Below are positions 20,190 through 32,440 of a stretch of 64,000 bases of DNA, piece after piece. A model generated the notes under the pieces. The model did not search any database and was not told the DNA's origin. It worked only from the letters and a program-made list of their open reading frames with translations. Position 1 is the stretch's first letter. Each line of letters begins with the position of its first letter. A program made the position numbers and the translations under genes. The stretch covers positions 1 to 64,000 of the forward strand of contig JADDOH010001972.1 of the NCBI GenBank assembly GCA_016648135.1. Reading direction: 5' to 3'. This stretch comes from Agrypnia vestita. Taxonomy: Eukaryota; Arthropoda; Insecta; Trichoptera; Phryganeidae.

Positions 20190-20480
20190 GCGTATTTTAA
20201 AACAAGCGATTTTAGCCAGTGTTATGCAAATGACATATGAGTCAGAAACGTGGATTATGTTCACCAACTTAATGCAAAATCTGAGCGTGTAATCAAAGGT
20301 CAACGCTGAAGATATCGGTCCATGACAGAAGCACGAGAAAACAGATCCATGTCACATATTGTTCATAGCAAAGTTTATGGAAATATACTGGGAGCAGTGA
20401 TGAAATAGGTGACCAACAAGAAGGAAAGGTATGAAATAGAGGTCACGAACAGATCAAACAAATGTCGGTAGAACCTAGAC
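20190..20480 (+). pseudogene. degenerate RTE-like retrotransposon fragment
   Basis: ILASVMQMTYESETWIM, then in shifted frames RSKVNAEDIGP and VTNKKERYE. These resemble the -P-MTYG-ETW and following C-terminal region of family D. Many stops are present. Confidence 0.5.
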
Positions 20481-20775
20481 GCGTGCATTCAGATAATATA
20501 TAAGTCGTCGTTTTTATTGAGTAAAATTAAAGGGAAACTGAATTAAACTGAAAAATTACTAAATACTTTAAAACTATAGACATATTCAATAATACGTTGT
20601 GGACATAGACTTCGTGGTCGCGAATGAATACATTCTGTACTTGATACGTTGGCATTTACGTCGCGACCCCCTTCCTTGTCCAACCTACCTTTTTATCTAC
20701 CAAACTAATGCAAAGAGAAAAAAATTTAGTCCATTAAACTGTACTCAACTCTACTGGCATATTCCAAGTCTAAAA
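20481..20775. other. non-coding, no recognised feature
   Basis: Nothing recognised. Confidence 0.4.
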
Positions 20776-21235
20776 GACTAAGAGCCAGTGATCGCCAGAA
20801 TTGCGTTATAATATCAAACCTGAAATCTATACTAATATATATAAAGAGGTAAAGTTTGTAAGTTTGGATGTAAGAGGTGATATCCGAAACTACTCACTGA
20901 ATTTCGAAATTTTTTTTACCAATATTTATAATAGACTTTCAGAGTGGACATAGGCTATACATTATCCCGTTAAAACAAAAGGGTAACAATTATTTTACAA
21001 CTAAAGTCGACCTAAAATGGTCGAGCAATGCGTTTTTTACGAACGCTGCCTTAACGATAAGAGATATTTAAATACTTTATGTAGAGAAGTTGTAGAACTC
21101 AAAATTCCACGACGAAATATATCTACATGTTAAGGTTAATAGACAAATAGATAAAATATGACGAAAATTTACCTAAAATCTACGCATGCGAAGCCGCGGG
21201 CACAGCTGGTGTACTACAGTAGGTAATTCATTGAT
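20776..21235 (-). repeat. dispersed repeat G, interrupted by a 385-bp insertion
   Basis: 20776-20828 (CGCCAGAATTGCGTTATAAT, ATATCAAACCTGAAAT) and 21214-21235 (GTACTACAGTAGGTA) are parts of repeat G in inverse orientation. The continuous form is at 22595-22735. The DNA between them is a separate element. Confidence 0.7.
20829..21213. mobile_element. common insect interspersed element, unclassified
   Basis: Starts TATACTAATATATATAAAGA and ends AAGCCGCGGGCACAGCTG, with ATAGGCTATACATTATCCCG inside. These end sequences are widespread in insect genomes, and I associate them with RTE-derived or non-autonomous repeats. The superfamily cannot be fixed here. Confidence 0.65.
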
Positions 21236-21440
21236 TTTATTCGGGCCACTATTTAATACTTATATTTCAACGTTTTACTTAAACATTTTTTCGTACCTGT
21301 ATTTTCTGTTATCTACCGAAATTTCCCCCAACTCAAATGTCGTAATATCCAAAGCTTTTAACCTACAACAGTGTTCTTCTATAGAAAATATTTCAGTTTT
21401 GGTACTGTAACGCAAGTCTAGCGGTCGATGGCTCCCACTC
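21236..21440 (+). repeat. dispersed repeat G
   Basis: CCCCCAACTCAAATGTCGTA, TATAGAAAATATTTCAG and GTCTAGCGGTCGATGGCTCC match 43570-43725 (plus) and 22595-22735 (minus). Confidence 0.75.
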
Positions 21441-21552
21441 TACAAGTAATTCTTTAGTTCGGGTATGCTCCTACGAGTTTCGAAAACTTATTCCCAAGGC
21501 GGTGCATGCGTATAAGACATAGTTATTCTTGTAGGTCAAAAACACTTCGTGA

Positions 21553-22236
21553 TAGTGATGTAACGAATGTCATTTTTTGCGCATCTGCTACCGACATTCG
21601 CGAATGCGAATGCGAATACGAATATTGAGTTTTTTTTAATTTGGCGCAAATTATGTATGGCTTAGCGGCCGGTTTCGCGCGAGGCGCGTTCCGTTTGCAT
21701 CTTGTTCCGAGAATTTCCGAGTTGATCTAATAGAAGCAAAAATAATAATTTTGTTTTTGCTTGTTTAAAGTGTTTTCTTATAAGACATTAATTATTTATA
21801 GTTTGTAATTGAAGAACATAGTTGTTTGATTTTTGTTTTTAGTTTCGTTGAAGAAGATGATTACCTAACATTAAAAACTTATGTAAAGACTGATAAAAGT
21901 TTCAGAGAAGAATTTATTTTTGTTTGTTTACATTGCATTATTATAATTTTTGTTTTCAAAGTTCTAATGAGAAGTTAATTGTTATTTAGTAGTGATCTTA
22001 AGCTTATTACCCAATGTATAATAGAAGTAGATGTAAATAAATAATACCAAATGATAAAGTAAAGTTGTGATTACGAGATAAAGCTACTTTTTCTAATAAT
22101 AAAAAAATAAGAAATTAATGGATTTTTTATTAACCTAATATTATGTTTTTTTTCTGATGTTCATATTCGCAAAACATTCGCCCGAACTTTGCGAATGCGA
22201 ATATGTAAAAATATGCGAATATTCGTTACATCACTA
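21553..22236. mobile_element. hAT transposon, non-autonomous, 684 bp
   Basis: 16-bp perfect TIRs, TAGTGATGTAACGAAT at 21553 and its inverse ending at 22236. They are flanked by an exact 8-bp duplication CTTCGTGA (21545-21552 and 22237-22244). An 8-bp duplication and TAGTG-type ends are diagnostic of hAT. Subterminal GCGAAT hexamers are repeated in both ends (21595-21625 and 22165-22220), typical of transposase-binding sites. No transposase coding sequence is present. Confidence 0.94.
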
Positions 22237-22244
22237 CTTCGTGA

Positions 22245-22594
22245 TGTCTCGTTTGTCTTGTTATATTATATTTACCATTAAGCGCTCAAAGTTCTTCTAT
22301 GCGAAATTTTTTAAATAATTTAAGAAAGCCTATTAAATACGCTACGTTAGCCCGTAACAAGTAGGCAATCGCCCTCTATCGCGGGGATCGATCGAGTGGA
22401 GACGCGACGGACTCCCTCATTAATGAAGATGTGCTCTCGCCTATTGAACCGTCGCGGACACGAACCCGCCATCCCCACCAAACACGTGCCCACTACCCGG
22501 GGGGTTAAGCGGTGGGTGCGCAATGATTATTGTCAATAGGCTTAAAAAAGACTACTCATACGTACGATAACGAAAAAATCATTCTAAGCCATGG
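22245..22594. other. non-coding; GC-rich segment
   Basis: 22365-22525 is GC-rich with one B-box-like word on the minus strand (GGGTTCGTGTCC) but no convincing tRNA fold. No gene recognised. Confidence 0.45.
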
Positions 22595-22735
22595 AAATTA
22601 CCAGCGACCGCCAGACTAACGTTATAGTATTTTCTATAGATGTACACTATAGTAGGTAAGGGGTTTGGATATTATGACATTTGAGTTCGGGGGATTTTGG
22701 CAGATCACAAGTAACACAGGTACAAAAAATGTATA
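22595..22735 (-). repeat. dispersed repeat G
   Basis: Inverse of the G sequence: CCAGCGACCGCCAGACTAAC, GTACACTATAGTAGGTAAGG, TTGAGTTCGGGGGATTTTGG. Confidence 0.78.
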
Positions 22736-22834
22736 CGGTTCAAATTTTATTTGACTTGCACGAGTACGAAATTTTAATGTTCTATATACATAAATTACTT
22801 TCGTGACACCCCCAAAGTTTTTCAAATTACAGGT

Positions 22835-22985
22835 CAGAAATATTTAAAAAAAAAATGCAAACTTTGATGTTAATTATCACCGATTATCGAAATTTCAGCC
22901 AAAGTGCAAAGAATATTTTCTATTCAAAATTGATTGAGGAAGATTCCCCAAAGCTTTTGCTACTAGCTACGAGACACCCTCTATA
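22835..22985. repeat. foldback family F, right half
   Basis: ATGCAAACTTTGATGTTAAT, ATTTTCTATTCAAAATTGAT and TTTTGCTACTAGCTACGAGA ending GACACCCT match the family. Confidence 0.75.
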
Positions 22986-24379
22986 TGGGCAGAAAATGAG
23001 AATATCCTACATTCATGCACCACGAAGAGAATGCAATTACCACATCCTTGAGCCGCGAAGGCAGGAAGTCCTAGTGAAATAGTGTCAAAATCATAAGAAA
23101 GGATCAGCTCTCCAAACTGTGTTTGTACTAAATAATCATTTGCGTCATTGAGGTCGTGCACTATTCCATGTCTCAAACTGCAGCTCAGATGCAATGAATA
23201 GACACACCATAACGTGTAGTGTGCAACTTTTAAACGAACTGAGCGATTTAATGAAAGCATTAATGAGACAGAAGATCGCTTTCGTATAAGATACTCGCCT
23301 CATAAATTGCACAGTAAATGGAACAGTCTAGAGTCGTGTAAACATTAAAAAAAATTAAAATGAAAGAAAATAGGATGAGAAATTGATAGAAAAATTAACA
23401 TTTAAAAAAAAAACTAAAACTTACAAATTACATAAAATTTGAGAATGTAAATCATTAAGGGTAGTTATTGATTACATTAATGTAAAAAAAAAGTATTTAT
23501 TGAATGGTTTCGAAGATATAAGCAAAATATATCGAAGTTACAACATCCACACGCTTGACACCAGCCACGTAACATATATACAAAATCAGAAGGGTTGGCT
23601 GTTAAAAGTGTGCGTCTTCGCTGTGATGGCACTTGTTGGACATTGATTTGTTTATAAACGATGATTTTTTCGCGCTCATTGGTTAAATGAAATAGTGCGC
23701 GTCTTATTTCCTGTTACGCATTTCCGTCCATTTTCACGAAATCACTGCCACAGATTGCACGAAAGCGAGAGGAAAGATGTTACACATCAAAAAATTAAAG
23801 TGAAAGAAAATTGGATGAGAATTAGATATCAAAATTAACATTTAAAAACTAAAAACAAATTTGACGAGTCCCAAAGCGCTTGTATGAAAAGTTTTGGAGG
23901 GGAGCTGGAATATGGACCCGATCAAATTCAAACGAATGGATTCAGTCAACATTTATTTACTCGTATTTACTCTAGAGAAGTTGGCAAAAGCAATTGGAAA
24001 AGCTAAACTGACCGTGGTGTTTCCCTTGGCTCAAAACGGTTTATAGGTACGTACCAAGACAGATAGAACCCAACTTTTTATTTTCTCATCAAATATATGC
24101 GATTTGAAGGAGGGGAGATTAATAATGAATTCGTTCGATTTTTTTACAATAAAATTTTATTTTGAAAAATGGTTTATTTAATTTTTGAATTCACGACAAT
24201 ATTATTTGTTCATATTAATTTGTTATTGGCATCTTGGGTCAACGGAAATATCCCACAATATTTTATACGTGAATCCTACCTAAATAATTAGTCGAAATGT
24301 ACCAACAAGTTGCGAAAAATATCGATGGTTATGGAGATAAGCGACATCATTTTATATTTATTCCGTCCGGGTCTGGAGA
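22986..24379. other. non-coding; one imperfect direct repeat
   Basis: About 23345-23420 and 23790-23862 share AAAGAAAATTGGATGAGAA-like and AAAATTAACATTTAAAAA words, an imperfect 75-bp direct repeat. No gene recognised. Confidence 0.45.
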
Positions 24380-25897
24380 GAGGACGGAATATCCGCTAGA
24401 GTAATTAAATTGTTCAAAGAAATATTACTAAAACCTAAAGTTCATATATTTAATTTAAGCATCACAAAAGGTATTTTCCCGTCCCAACTAAAAACGGCTA
24501 AAATCACACCTATACACAAAGCTGGCAATAAAGGCGATCCAAATAACTACCGACCTATATCCATCCTAAATTTACTATCTAAGCTGCTAGAGAAATGTGT
24601 TTGTAATCAATTCACCAACTTTTTAGAAAAACATCAAATTTTAGCCAACAAACAGTTTGGATTTAGAAAAAATCGGGGTACACAAGAAGCAATACAGGAA
24701 GTTATTGGTTATATTTCAGACAAACTTGACAATAATAAAAAATGTATAGCAATAGCACTAGACTTGACGAAACCTTTTGACACAGTTTCACATGAAAAAA
24801 TGCTTCAAAAACTAAAACAGACTGGACTTTCGGAAGCAAGTTACAACTGGTTCAAAACTTACCTTACAGACAGAACACAATTTACACAACTTGACAAAAC
24901 TTAAAGTGACGAACACTATATCAAATACGGAGTCCCTCAAGGAAGTACACTAGGACCTATTTTATTCCTCCTATACATAAACGATTTATGCAAGCTAACA
25001 ACGGGGGGGAAAATAGTTACTTTTGCAGACGACACAATACTCCTGTTTCATGCTTCAACATGGGATCTTATTTTCAAAGCAGCTGAACTGGGTTGCAACA
25101 TAGTAAAACACTGGCTGGAAAATAATTTGCTAACAGTCAATCTCAAAAAAACTAAGTATTTGACATTCAGCATAGATAAAAGAGGGCAGCCATCTAGCGA
25201 TTTAAAATTGACTATGCATGATTGCCAACACCAAAACTGTGATTGCACCCCCTTGGAAAATGCAGATAGTGTGAAATACTTGGGAATCATAATAGACAGG
25301 CACCTAAACTGGAAACTTCACATTGAACTATTATCGGAAAAACTTCTAAAACTCATTTATCTATTTAAATCCATACGTAATATTTTTAATAAACAGCAAC
25401 TCAAAACTATCTATTATGCTCTTGCCCAGTCATTTTTGAACTATGCGATTCCAAGTTGGGGAGGTACTTACAAAACCACATTAAAACCAGCTATAACGGC
25501 ACAAAAAACCTTGCTCCGAGTCATTAATAAGAAACCATTTACATACCAATCAGACAGACTATTCAGGGAATTTAATGTACTGGACGTTAGACAGCTGTTC
25601 GTTAAGTCTACCCTCTTCTTCTACATCAAAAACACAAACCACCTAACAGCAACCAGTAACTCGCATTCACATAATACTAGACAAGCATTACGAAACCTTG
25701 ACGAAATACCAAAAACTAAGACAACACATGGACAGAAAAATTACTCATACATAGGGCCTAAAATATTTAACATATTTAAAACAGACTTCCCGGAAATCAG
25801 AATATACTCAATTAATAAAATAAAAGCTTTAGCAAACAACTGGCTTACCTCCAAAGGTAGAACAGCAACTGAAAATTTACTTACTGTAATTGCATAA
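24380..25897 (+). pseudogene. reverse transcriptase with a single premature stop
   Basis: The protein begins inside the RT domain (EDGISARVIKLFKEIL). It contains PIHKAGNKGDPNNYRPIS and KQFGFRKNRGTQEA, motif A (IALDLTKPFDTV, with Pro where Ala is usual), motif B (YGVPQGSTLGPILF), the catalytic motif C (TFADDTILL) and thumb-region motifs (SVKYLGIIIDRHLNW, NYAIPSWGG). The C-terminal domain has QKNYSYIGPKIFN. The entire stretch is one reading frame, broken only by TAA at 24902-24904 between motifs A and B. The endonuclease and ORF1 are missing. The product would copy its own RNA at the genomic target. Confidence 0.88.
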
Positions 25898-26305
25898 TAA
25901 TGTCTTCAAATAAAAATATATACCTATATAAATTAATTAATTAATTAAGGAAAATAAAAAATAATCTTAAACAAAACATTAACCCCTTTTACATTAAACA
26001 ATTATTCTACACATATTTACACTTGGACTTATGACTCACTCAACTTTCACTAACATTGCACTTGATACTTTGTAGATACATAATTACTACCTTATGAAAA
26101 TAAATATTACTGACGAATTCAAAAAAATATTATAATTGTGTTCTATAACGCCACTCTGGGACAGGCGTAGCCTAGTAGAGTGGCATAATCCACAAATTTA
26201 ACAAAAAAAAAAGTGTAATTTATCTTATATTTTATTGTTAAATTAGTATTAAGTACCTTTATTTGTAAACAAGGATTTTTTTTAAATAAATAAAAAAAAA
26301 ATATA
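24380..26305 (+). mobile_element. Daphne/CR1-group non-LTR retrotransposon, 5' truncated
   Basis: A nearly intact RT-to-C-terminus frame is followed by an AT-rich 3' UTR ending in an AAATAAATAAAAAAAAA tail near 26305. It is the best preserved retrotransposon in the window. Diverged fragments of related elements are at 7186-7641, 10013-10817, 27125-27255 and 40375-40720. Confidence 0.88.
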
Positions 26306-27124
26306 TAATATGAACCATTGGACTGTCATTAAAGTATATAGCGTGCATTAAATATTATAAATTCGTTTGCTTTAATACAATTCTAATAAACCTTGCAAAA
26401 GTTTGAAAAATATTTTGTGTCACATTTTTATATAGAAAGATTATTATAAATTTTAATTAAATAAATTTGTATAAACCACTTAAAATTTATTCATTAGGTA
26501 CCATACACATATTTGAAAAACGGATACCTTCCTATCCAAAATGATGCAAACTAAATTATTTAATCAATTAATAATTTGATGTTTCAAAAATAAAGAAAAT
26601 TTTTATGAGCCGTATGTGATTGTACGTAAGGACTTGTGACATGTCATTTTTTTTTCAATAATATTACGTAGTAGACAATCTATCTTAAATTTATTAAAAT
26701 TATTTTAAAAAACAGTTAGTTTTCTTAAAATTTTTACACGTTTTAAAAACTATTTAATTTTTGTTTTTTTTCAGCGTTTTTTTTACATAGTTTTATACTT
26801 TTTACTTCAATAAATCAAAAGAATAGAAATTATTTTAACTATTGTAACCCATCAAAAATAACGGTGCTTTTAAATGTCGGTTCCTAAGGAGTAAGTATTT
26901 ATTTATTTTATTAAAAGAAAAAAAATCGATTTTTTTTTTCGAAGTTTATTTATATCTTTCTGCTTCTAATCTGCTGATAATTTAGACAGCATTTATAAAA
27001 CCCAATATTACAAATACACAAAGAGACAATCAAAAAAATCAACAAAACATAAAAATAGTTCATGATCAAAATAGATGTAACAAAAGAGCACATATCATTG
27101 GAACCCTATATATAGGTACCTAGA
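26306..27124. other. non-coding, strongly AT-rich
   Basis: 26345-26405 resembles the core of foldback family F (AATTCGTTTGCTTTAATACA). Otherwise nothing is recognised. Confidence 0.45.
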
Positions 27125-27255
27125 AGTAGCAAAACAGCCATGCAACATCACCTAGGAATGAAATATTTCAATAATCTACCTGCAAATATTAGAACTTAGG
27201 CTTAGACGATTAGGCAAAGTTCAAAAAGTGCGTAAAATCGTTGAATAATTGAGTG
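27125..27255 (+). pseudogene. degenerate LINE C-terminal fragment
   Basis: LGMKYFNNLPANIRT corresponds to the FN-LP--IR motif near the end of Daphne/CR1-group proteins. Stops follow at once. Confidence 0.5.
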
Positions 27256-27289
27256 ATGGAATTGTGACATTAACCTTAACATACTTATT

Positions 27290-27481
27290 TTTAAATATTG
27301 TAATAATAACTGTACTTGTATTGTACTGTACAGTACTGTATTGTAATAATAAATGTACTTATCTTTAAATATTTCTATATACATATATTTCTTTGCTTCA
27401 TATACTGTACTGTACTGTATTGTAATAATAAATGTACTTATCTTTAAATATTTCTAAATACATATATTTCTTTGCTTCATA
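27290..27481 (+). repeat. 78-bp tandem duplication plus TACTG microsatellite
   Basis: TGTATTGTAATAATAAATGT begins at 27337 and again at 27415, with near-identical 66-bp bodies ending TTTCTTTGCTTCATA. Between and before them are TACTG/TGTAC pentamer runs. Confidence 0.85.
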
Positions 27482-27722
27482 GAAAAATCGCAACTGAAGT
27501 GGCTTGGGCACGTACTAAGAATGCCTGATGACCGAATTCCTAGGAAAATACTTAGGGCGTTTCCTGAGGGAAGACGTCCAATGGGCCGCCCCAGACACAG
27601 TTGGGCGAGGCAACTCCAGAAACTGCGAGGAAAGGATGGGACTACAATGGACGGAGGCCGCACGATCATCGCAAGACAGGGACGAATGGAGGCGCCTTGT
27701 CGATGCAATAGGTCGATGAGAT
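27482..27722 (+). pseudogene. RTE-like retrotransposon C-terminal fragment (family E)
   Basis: KSQLKWLGHVLRMPDDRIPR, KILRAFPEGRRPMGRPRHSW and, after a frameshift near 27625, ERMGLQWTEAARSSQDRDEW ending in RRLVDAIGR and TGA. This is a textbook W-GHV-RM / GRPR-W / DR--WR C-terminus. The 3' end is clean at the stop, and the rest is truncated. Confidence 0.8.
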
Positions 27723-28615
27723 ATTTCTTTGCGTGTTTGTGTCATGTTACCAAAAATACATTTATCTACCACACTCGCGACATTCTTCGATTCCATACAC
27801 AAGTTTATACTTTTATGGAAGTGTAAAAATTTGATAAAAATCCATCAAAATTAAATAATATATGTAAAATATGGAAACTTAAATAAAAATGGAAAAAATG
27901 CATATACGATAAAATTACAAATTTCACGGGCTCGTTAGACTCGTGTCTGCATGGATACGGAAGGGTTGAAGAAATATAAAATGCTGAGAAAAATATCCCA
28001 CAAAATTGGAGACAAAATCTAAAATGGTAAAATAATCCACAATCCATATTTTGCGTTTTACATCGCCCACCCTCCCGGTAAGAAAAGTTCGCCGAAGGGT
28101 TCCGGAAGAATCTCGGAGGAGAAACAAAGAGGTATACAGCACGAGAGGGGCGGTGGAGGGAGCGAGGATTGGGGTTGATCCGAAGGGTGGGCCGAGGCAC
28201 TCCGACAAATGGGAAAGCGGCCGAGAGCGGTCACCATCCCCTAATCTGTAAATACACGGTCAGGGTAGAAATTTGGCGGTGTTTGTATGCAAAGGGTAGG
28301 CACACGAAACCATTGTGTATGTATGAATCTTGAGATTTTAATAGAAACGGGAGGAAAGCACTCGGACAGTGAATTTCGTGGGCGCCACTCCGCGCGGGGT
28401 GGTTTATTTATAAAATCCATTACGATTTTCACATTTTTAATAACAAGTCGATAAAGGGTATTTTTTATGTTTTTAGCACGTAAGATATCTAGCGAGGAAT
28501 GAGTACATCAAGGAAATTTCAAAATCATGATTGAAATGGTACAGTCGTGTAATGAGGAAAGCAGAGAATCACACAATCAAAACTGCCTGAAAATTGTTAC
28601 ATTACTTTCCTTTAT
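27723..28615. other. unassigned, GC-rich patch
   Basis: 28060-28240 is GC-rich and open on the plus strand (RRRVPEESRRRNKEVY), but the product is basic low-complexity and has no recognised motif. Confidence 0.45.
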
Positions 28616-28735
28616 ACAGGGTGTCTCACAGCTAATAGCAAAAACTTTACATGTGGAATCCTGTCTTATCAAAGTTTGCATCAAAGATCAAAGTTTGCAT
28701 TTTTTTCAATATTTCTGACATATGCCGTAATTCAT
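28616..28735. repeat. foldback family F, left half
   Basis: ACAGGGTGTCTCACAGCTAA then TAGCAAAAACTTTACATGTG and TTCAATATTTCTGACAT. This is the left terminus of the family as at 59663. AAGTTTGCAT is duplicated locally. Confidence 0.8.
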
Positions 28736-31511
28736 CTTATATCACAGTTTATTGGATTTAATTCAAATCATAAAAACATATAGAATATAAAAAATATATA
28801 GCAGATGCCTGTAGACCTTGTGTGGTAAGAAAAGTTTAATTTTATTTTCCAAGAAATCAAAACACCTTTGGCCAATATTCACCATTAGTCTGAAAGATAT
28901 ATTAATTAACAAGAAAATAATGGCTTCTCTTAAATCTATCACCATTGATTTTGTTTAATTTATTTCATATTATGATAAAAAAAAAATAATGTCACAAACA
29001 GAGCAAATTGCCTTGTCGTCTAGGAGTTAATGAAAAACATTATATATTTTGTTATATGCAGAACTTGTCATATTTTTTTAGAAAACACATAATTTTATAG
29101 TGAGCCAAACTCCGCCAGAACGGTAATACAAGACTTTTGAAGCTCAATATCTCGATAGTTTTATGAAAATGTCAGATTTTACTTTATGGTCCAACATATC
29201 AAAATTATTCAGTCAAAAAATGCTGAGTTATTGTAATCAAATTTACAAGTCTTTGAAGTATATCAACTGGCAGCGAAAATAATTATCTTTTCCACCGTTC
29301 GTTTTAAAAATCGAAATGCTTTGTAAACAACGGTAATTAAAAGGAAACTATTCCTTTGAAACTCTACGGCAGCAGACGATTCAATAACAAAGTTCCCCCA
29401 CTAAAAAAATATCCCATCAAATGCGAACGAACCGCTCTTTTGTCATACGCGACCCACACATAGGTGGGATTTAAAATATTGGCTTTACAAATTAAGGATC
29501 ATTCTGCGAGTTCGCATCGGGGCTCTGACTTTGTATGGGCGCCTAGTACGGACTGGTTCAATTTGAGTCTTTCAAAAATGTTTTGAAATTAATCCGGCTC
29601 GAAGGACCAACGCAACACAAGCGGGGCTGTCTCCGCTGGGGTTGTTTTAAAAAGCGCCAGTCATCGCCGAGTTTCAACAATCGATAGCGTCAGTCATTGC
29701 AGAGTCACGCTCAACCACGTTTTTCAATGGCGAAATAGTCCAATCTGGGAGGTTTTCTAAAACGAGGTGGTTTGTGGACGACACAGGTGGATTGAAAATT
29801 ACAATAAATTAGGAGTTGTTGAAGGTGTGGTAATTTGAAAGGAATTAATTGGAAAATAAACAGTATTGGGTCGTGAAACGAATTGCTGATCAGTGGCGTC
29901 GACTTAATATCGTCTATAAAGTCATCTGAAAGAAAAATATAGCCGTTAGAGAAAAATATTAATAAACTTAAATTTTCCAAATTAATGAGGGATAATAACA
30001 TCACCACGGGAACCAAAAATTTATATAGAAATTGGGTGATTGTTTTACAATCATTTAAATTTTTTATTGCCACTTATTAAAGTAGATATTAAACTGTTAT
30101 TTTCATGAAAAGTTTTTTGAAAAAAAGGAAAATTGTTAACGTTATGTCCATTTCCTTGGAGCTCCTCTTCGTAAGCTGAGATGCATGATTTCTCCAGTGC
30201 TCGCAGAAAGGAAAGAATATCATAAACTCACTAAGAAATGAAATATCGCTAATGTAGCATATTCGATTTGGAAAAAAACTTTTTTTTTTTAATTTAGAGC
30301 ATTAAAAAAAATCCCTTAATTTTTATTTAACAATTATTAAAGAATCCGATTTTAAAAATCCTTAACGGGAATATTGAGAGAAGAGTTAGTGAAAGTCATA
30401 TTGTTTAAAAAATTAATTTTACACAATTTTTTTAAATTTGTAAACTTTCAAAATTATTCATTACCTTTGCGCGCGACAGGATGGAAAAGTTTAAGGTACA
30501 TGAATGAAAATAATGATTATTATCCACGATGTGATTCGCGAATTCAGTAAAGAAATGTCTCCAACTCTCTCAATTCCTAATCAATAAATTATTTATATTT
30601 ACACCTGATCCACGTAAAAATTCTACATTTGAAAGTAGTCAGTTTAATACTTCGCCTGTCGAAATTCTGCTACTGTCGAAACTTGAGTATCAAAATATGA
30701 AATTAAACGCACGTAGAGCTAACATTTTTTTTCACACAATTTAATGGTCAAAATTACAATTTAGATTTATTTCGCAAAAATTATAGTTATGCACAGTGTT
30801 CTTGTTTGTGTGGAGCACACGCCCCTGGTGATCGCGTAGCACATAGTCTACGGTCTACCTTCGCGTCTTTTGAACGGTCACTGGTGACAAATTATGTGCG
30901 ATTAATTAAGTAAGGGACGCGGGTTCGAGTATCGTGTGAATATTATATCCTTAGATGAAAGTTTACTGAATATTGTGGATCTTCAAAGTGACCACGGGGC
31001 GGAAGAAAAGCAATGTACGAAGAAAATTGGGTCGAGGAAGATGGGAAAAAGACTCATGTTCTGATAGTAAATAAACTTGTACCATAAAATTGATTTTAGA
31101 GCCGCTTCTCACAAGGGCTCGGTGCATTGAGATTATGCGCTCAAACGTCGATTAGAAAATAGTAAAGATGTGATCAATATAGCGTAATAGAAATACTAGA
31201 GCAGCACAGCACTTTAAATTCAAATGAATATCAAAAATATCTGAAACTGATACAGAATGACTTTGAAAATTGGAAATTTTCTGGCGTAATTTTGCGCTGG
31301 TTTTAGGAAATTAATTTTGGCATAGACAACAACGAGATGACCAGATGACGAGCACCATCGAGGATTTCCGAACATTTTTCATTTTAGAAGATTTTTTAAT
31401 ATTCTGGAAATCGGTGGAAGGCACAAAAATATACGAGAAGATTCGAGAAACATCTTTGTCTATACAAGCAGTGACGGCATCGCGCTAAAGATCAATCGAG
31501 CTCGACAACCG
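28736..31511. other. unassigned 2.8-kb stretch
   Basis: I recognise no coding domain, RNA gene or repeat also present elsewhere in the window. A 120-codon minus-strand ORF at 29711-30073 is hydrophobic and K/N/L-rich without a motif. 30895-30920 contains a B-box-like GGGTTCGAGTATC but no A box at the right distance that I trust. Confidence 0.45.
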
Positions 31512-31845
31512 GCTTATTTATTCACTTACAATCACGCCGTTTCCCCGTGGGGATAAACAGAGAGAATAGAGCGCCACAATTTTCTGTTCTGACATACAAC
31601 TTTCATCTCATCTACATTCATACATCTTCGCATACAAGCTCGACGATTGTTGAAGCTTCTTACGGGACCATCTTCCAGTATTTGGCTAATCTGGTCATGC
31701 CGCGTTTTCCGCGGTCGCCCTCTCTTTCTGGCACCGTCAACACTTACTTAATTTTTTTTTTCCATTCTTTCCTCATTCATTCGCTCAACATGCCCAAACC
31801 TCCTGAGTGATCATTTTTTAATTCTATTAATTATGCTAAGTGTAG
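31512..31845 (-). pseudogene. family A retrotransposon, 3' end, decayed
   Basis: The minus strand preserves the GTTTCCCCGTGGGG 3' block, the MRRCMN-type region and GRPRK-type arginine-rich motif with several indels. It ends near 31845, shortly upstream of the WFGHVERM-equivalent. Confidence 0.78.
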
Positions 31846-32440
31846 ATTTACAACTGGCGATTGCCATATAAACGGCAAATAGATTCATAAGCTTACTGGA
31901 CCAACGACAATTGGGGTGAATAAAGTGTTCCACAAACGAATGAAATATTATTTATTATTAAGTTATTGCTAATCACAGACCATCAAGATGCAGGAGCTTG
32001 GGAAGTATATTTTCTGTACCAAACTCTCCTCTCTCATACGTTCCAGATGATCAAAACATCTTAGATACCGATGAATATAAAAAATATATTTAACTGAAAA
32101 AAGATCGCATGGGTAATATGAATAAACGGAGAGAATGACGTCACCATAAAAAGAGGGTATCCGCGGAAGATTTGGCTGGACCGGGTACTGGTCACAACAA
32201 ATAAACGAACTCACATGTGAAGTTGTTGGAACTTGGACAGCAAAGATAGTTAGGCAGATACCTGCCCAAACACCTCGCAGAACCATTCCGACAATCCCTT
32301 ATAATAGTGAAACTGAGAAAACCCCACTAGCACTGTGCGGATATCAAATAGTAACATGGAGGTACAAGCCGTAAGAGTTAATGTCTCCATTAGCTTGACA
32401 CAGCTGCCAATGAAACAAACACTGGAACAATGGCGCACGT
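31846..32440. pseudogene. small RTE-like fragments on both strands
   Basis: 31975-32075 minus reads YLRCFDHLERMREESLVQKI (a decayed RWFGHLERMREERL). 32150-32195 plus reads GYPRKIWLDRV (GRPRKTWLD-type). They could be two ends of an inverted rearrangement. The rest is unassigned. Confidence 0.5.

Noticed and set aside
29711..30073. 120-codon minus-strand ORF
   Set aside because: Hydrophobic AT-driven composition without recognisable domain or neighbours.
30780..30925. tRNA-like sequence with GGGTTCGAGTATC
   Set aside because: Only a B-box-like word; no convincing A box at tRNA spacing and no cloverleaf.
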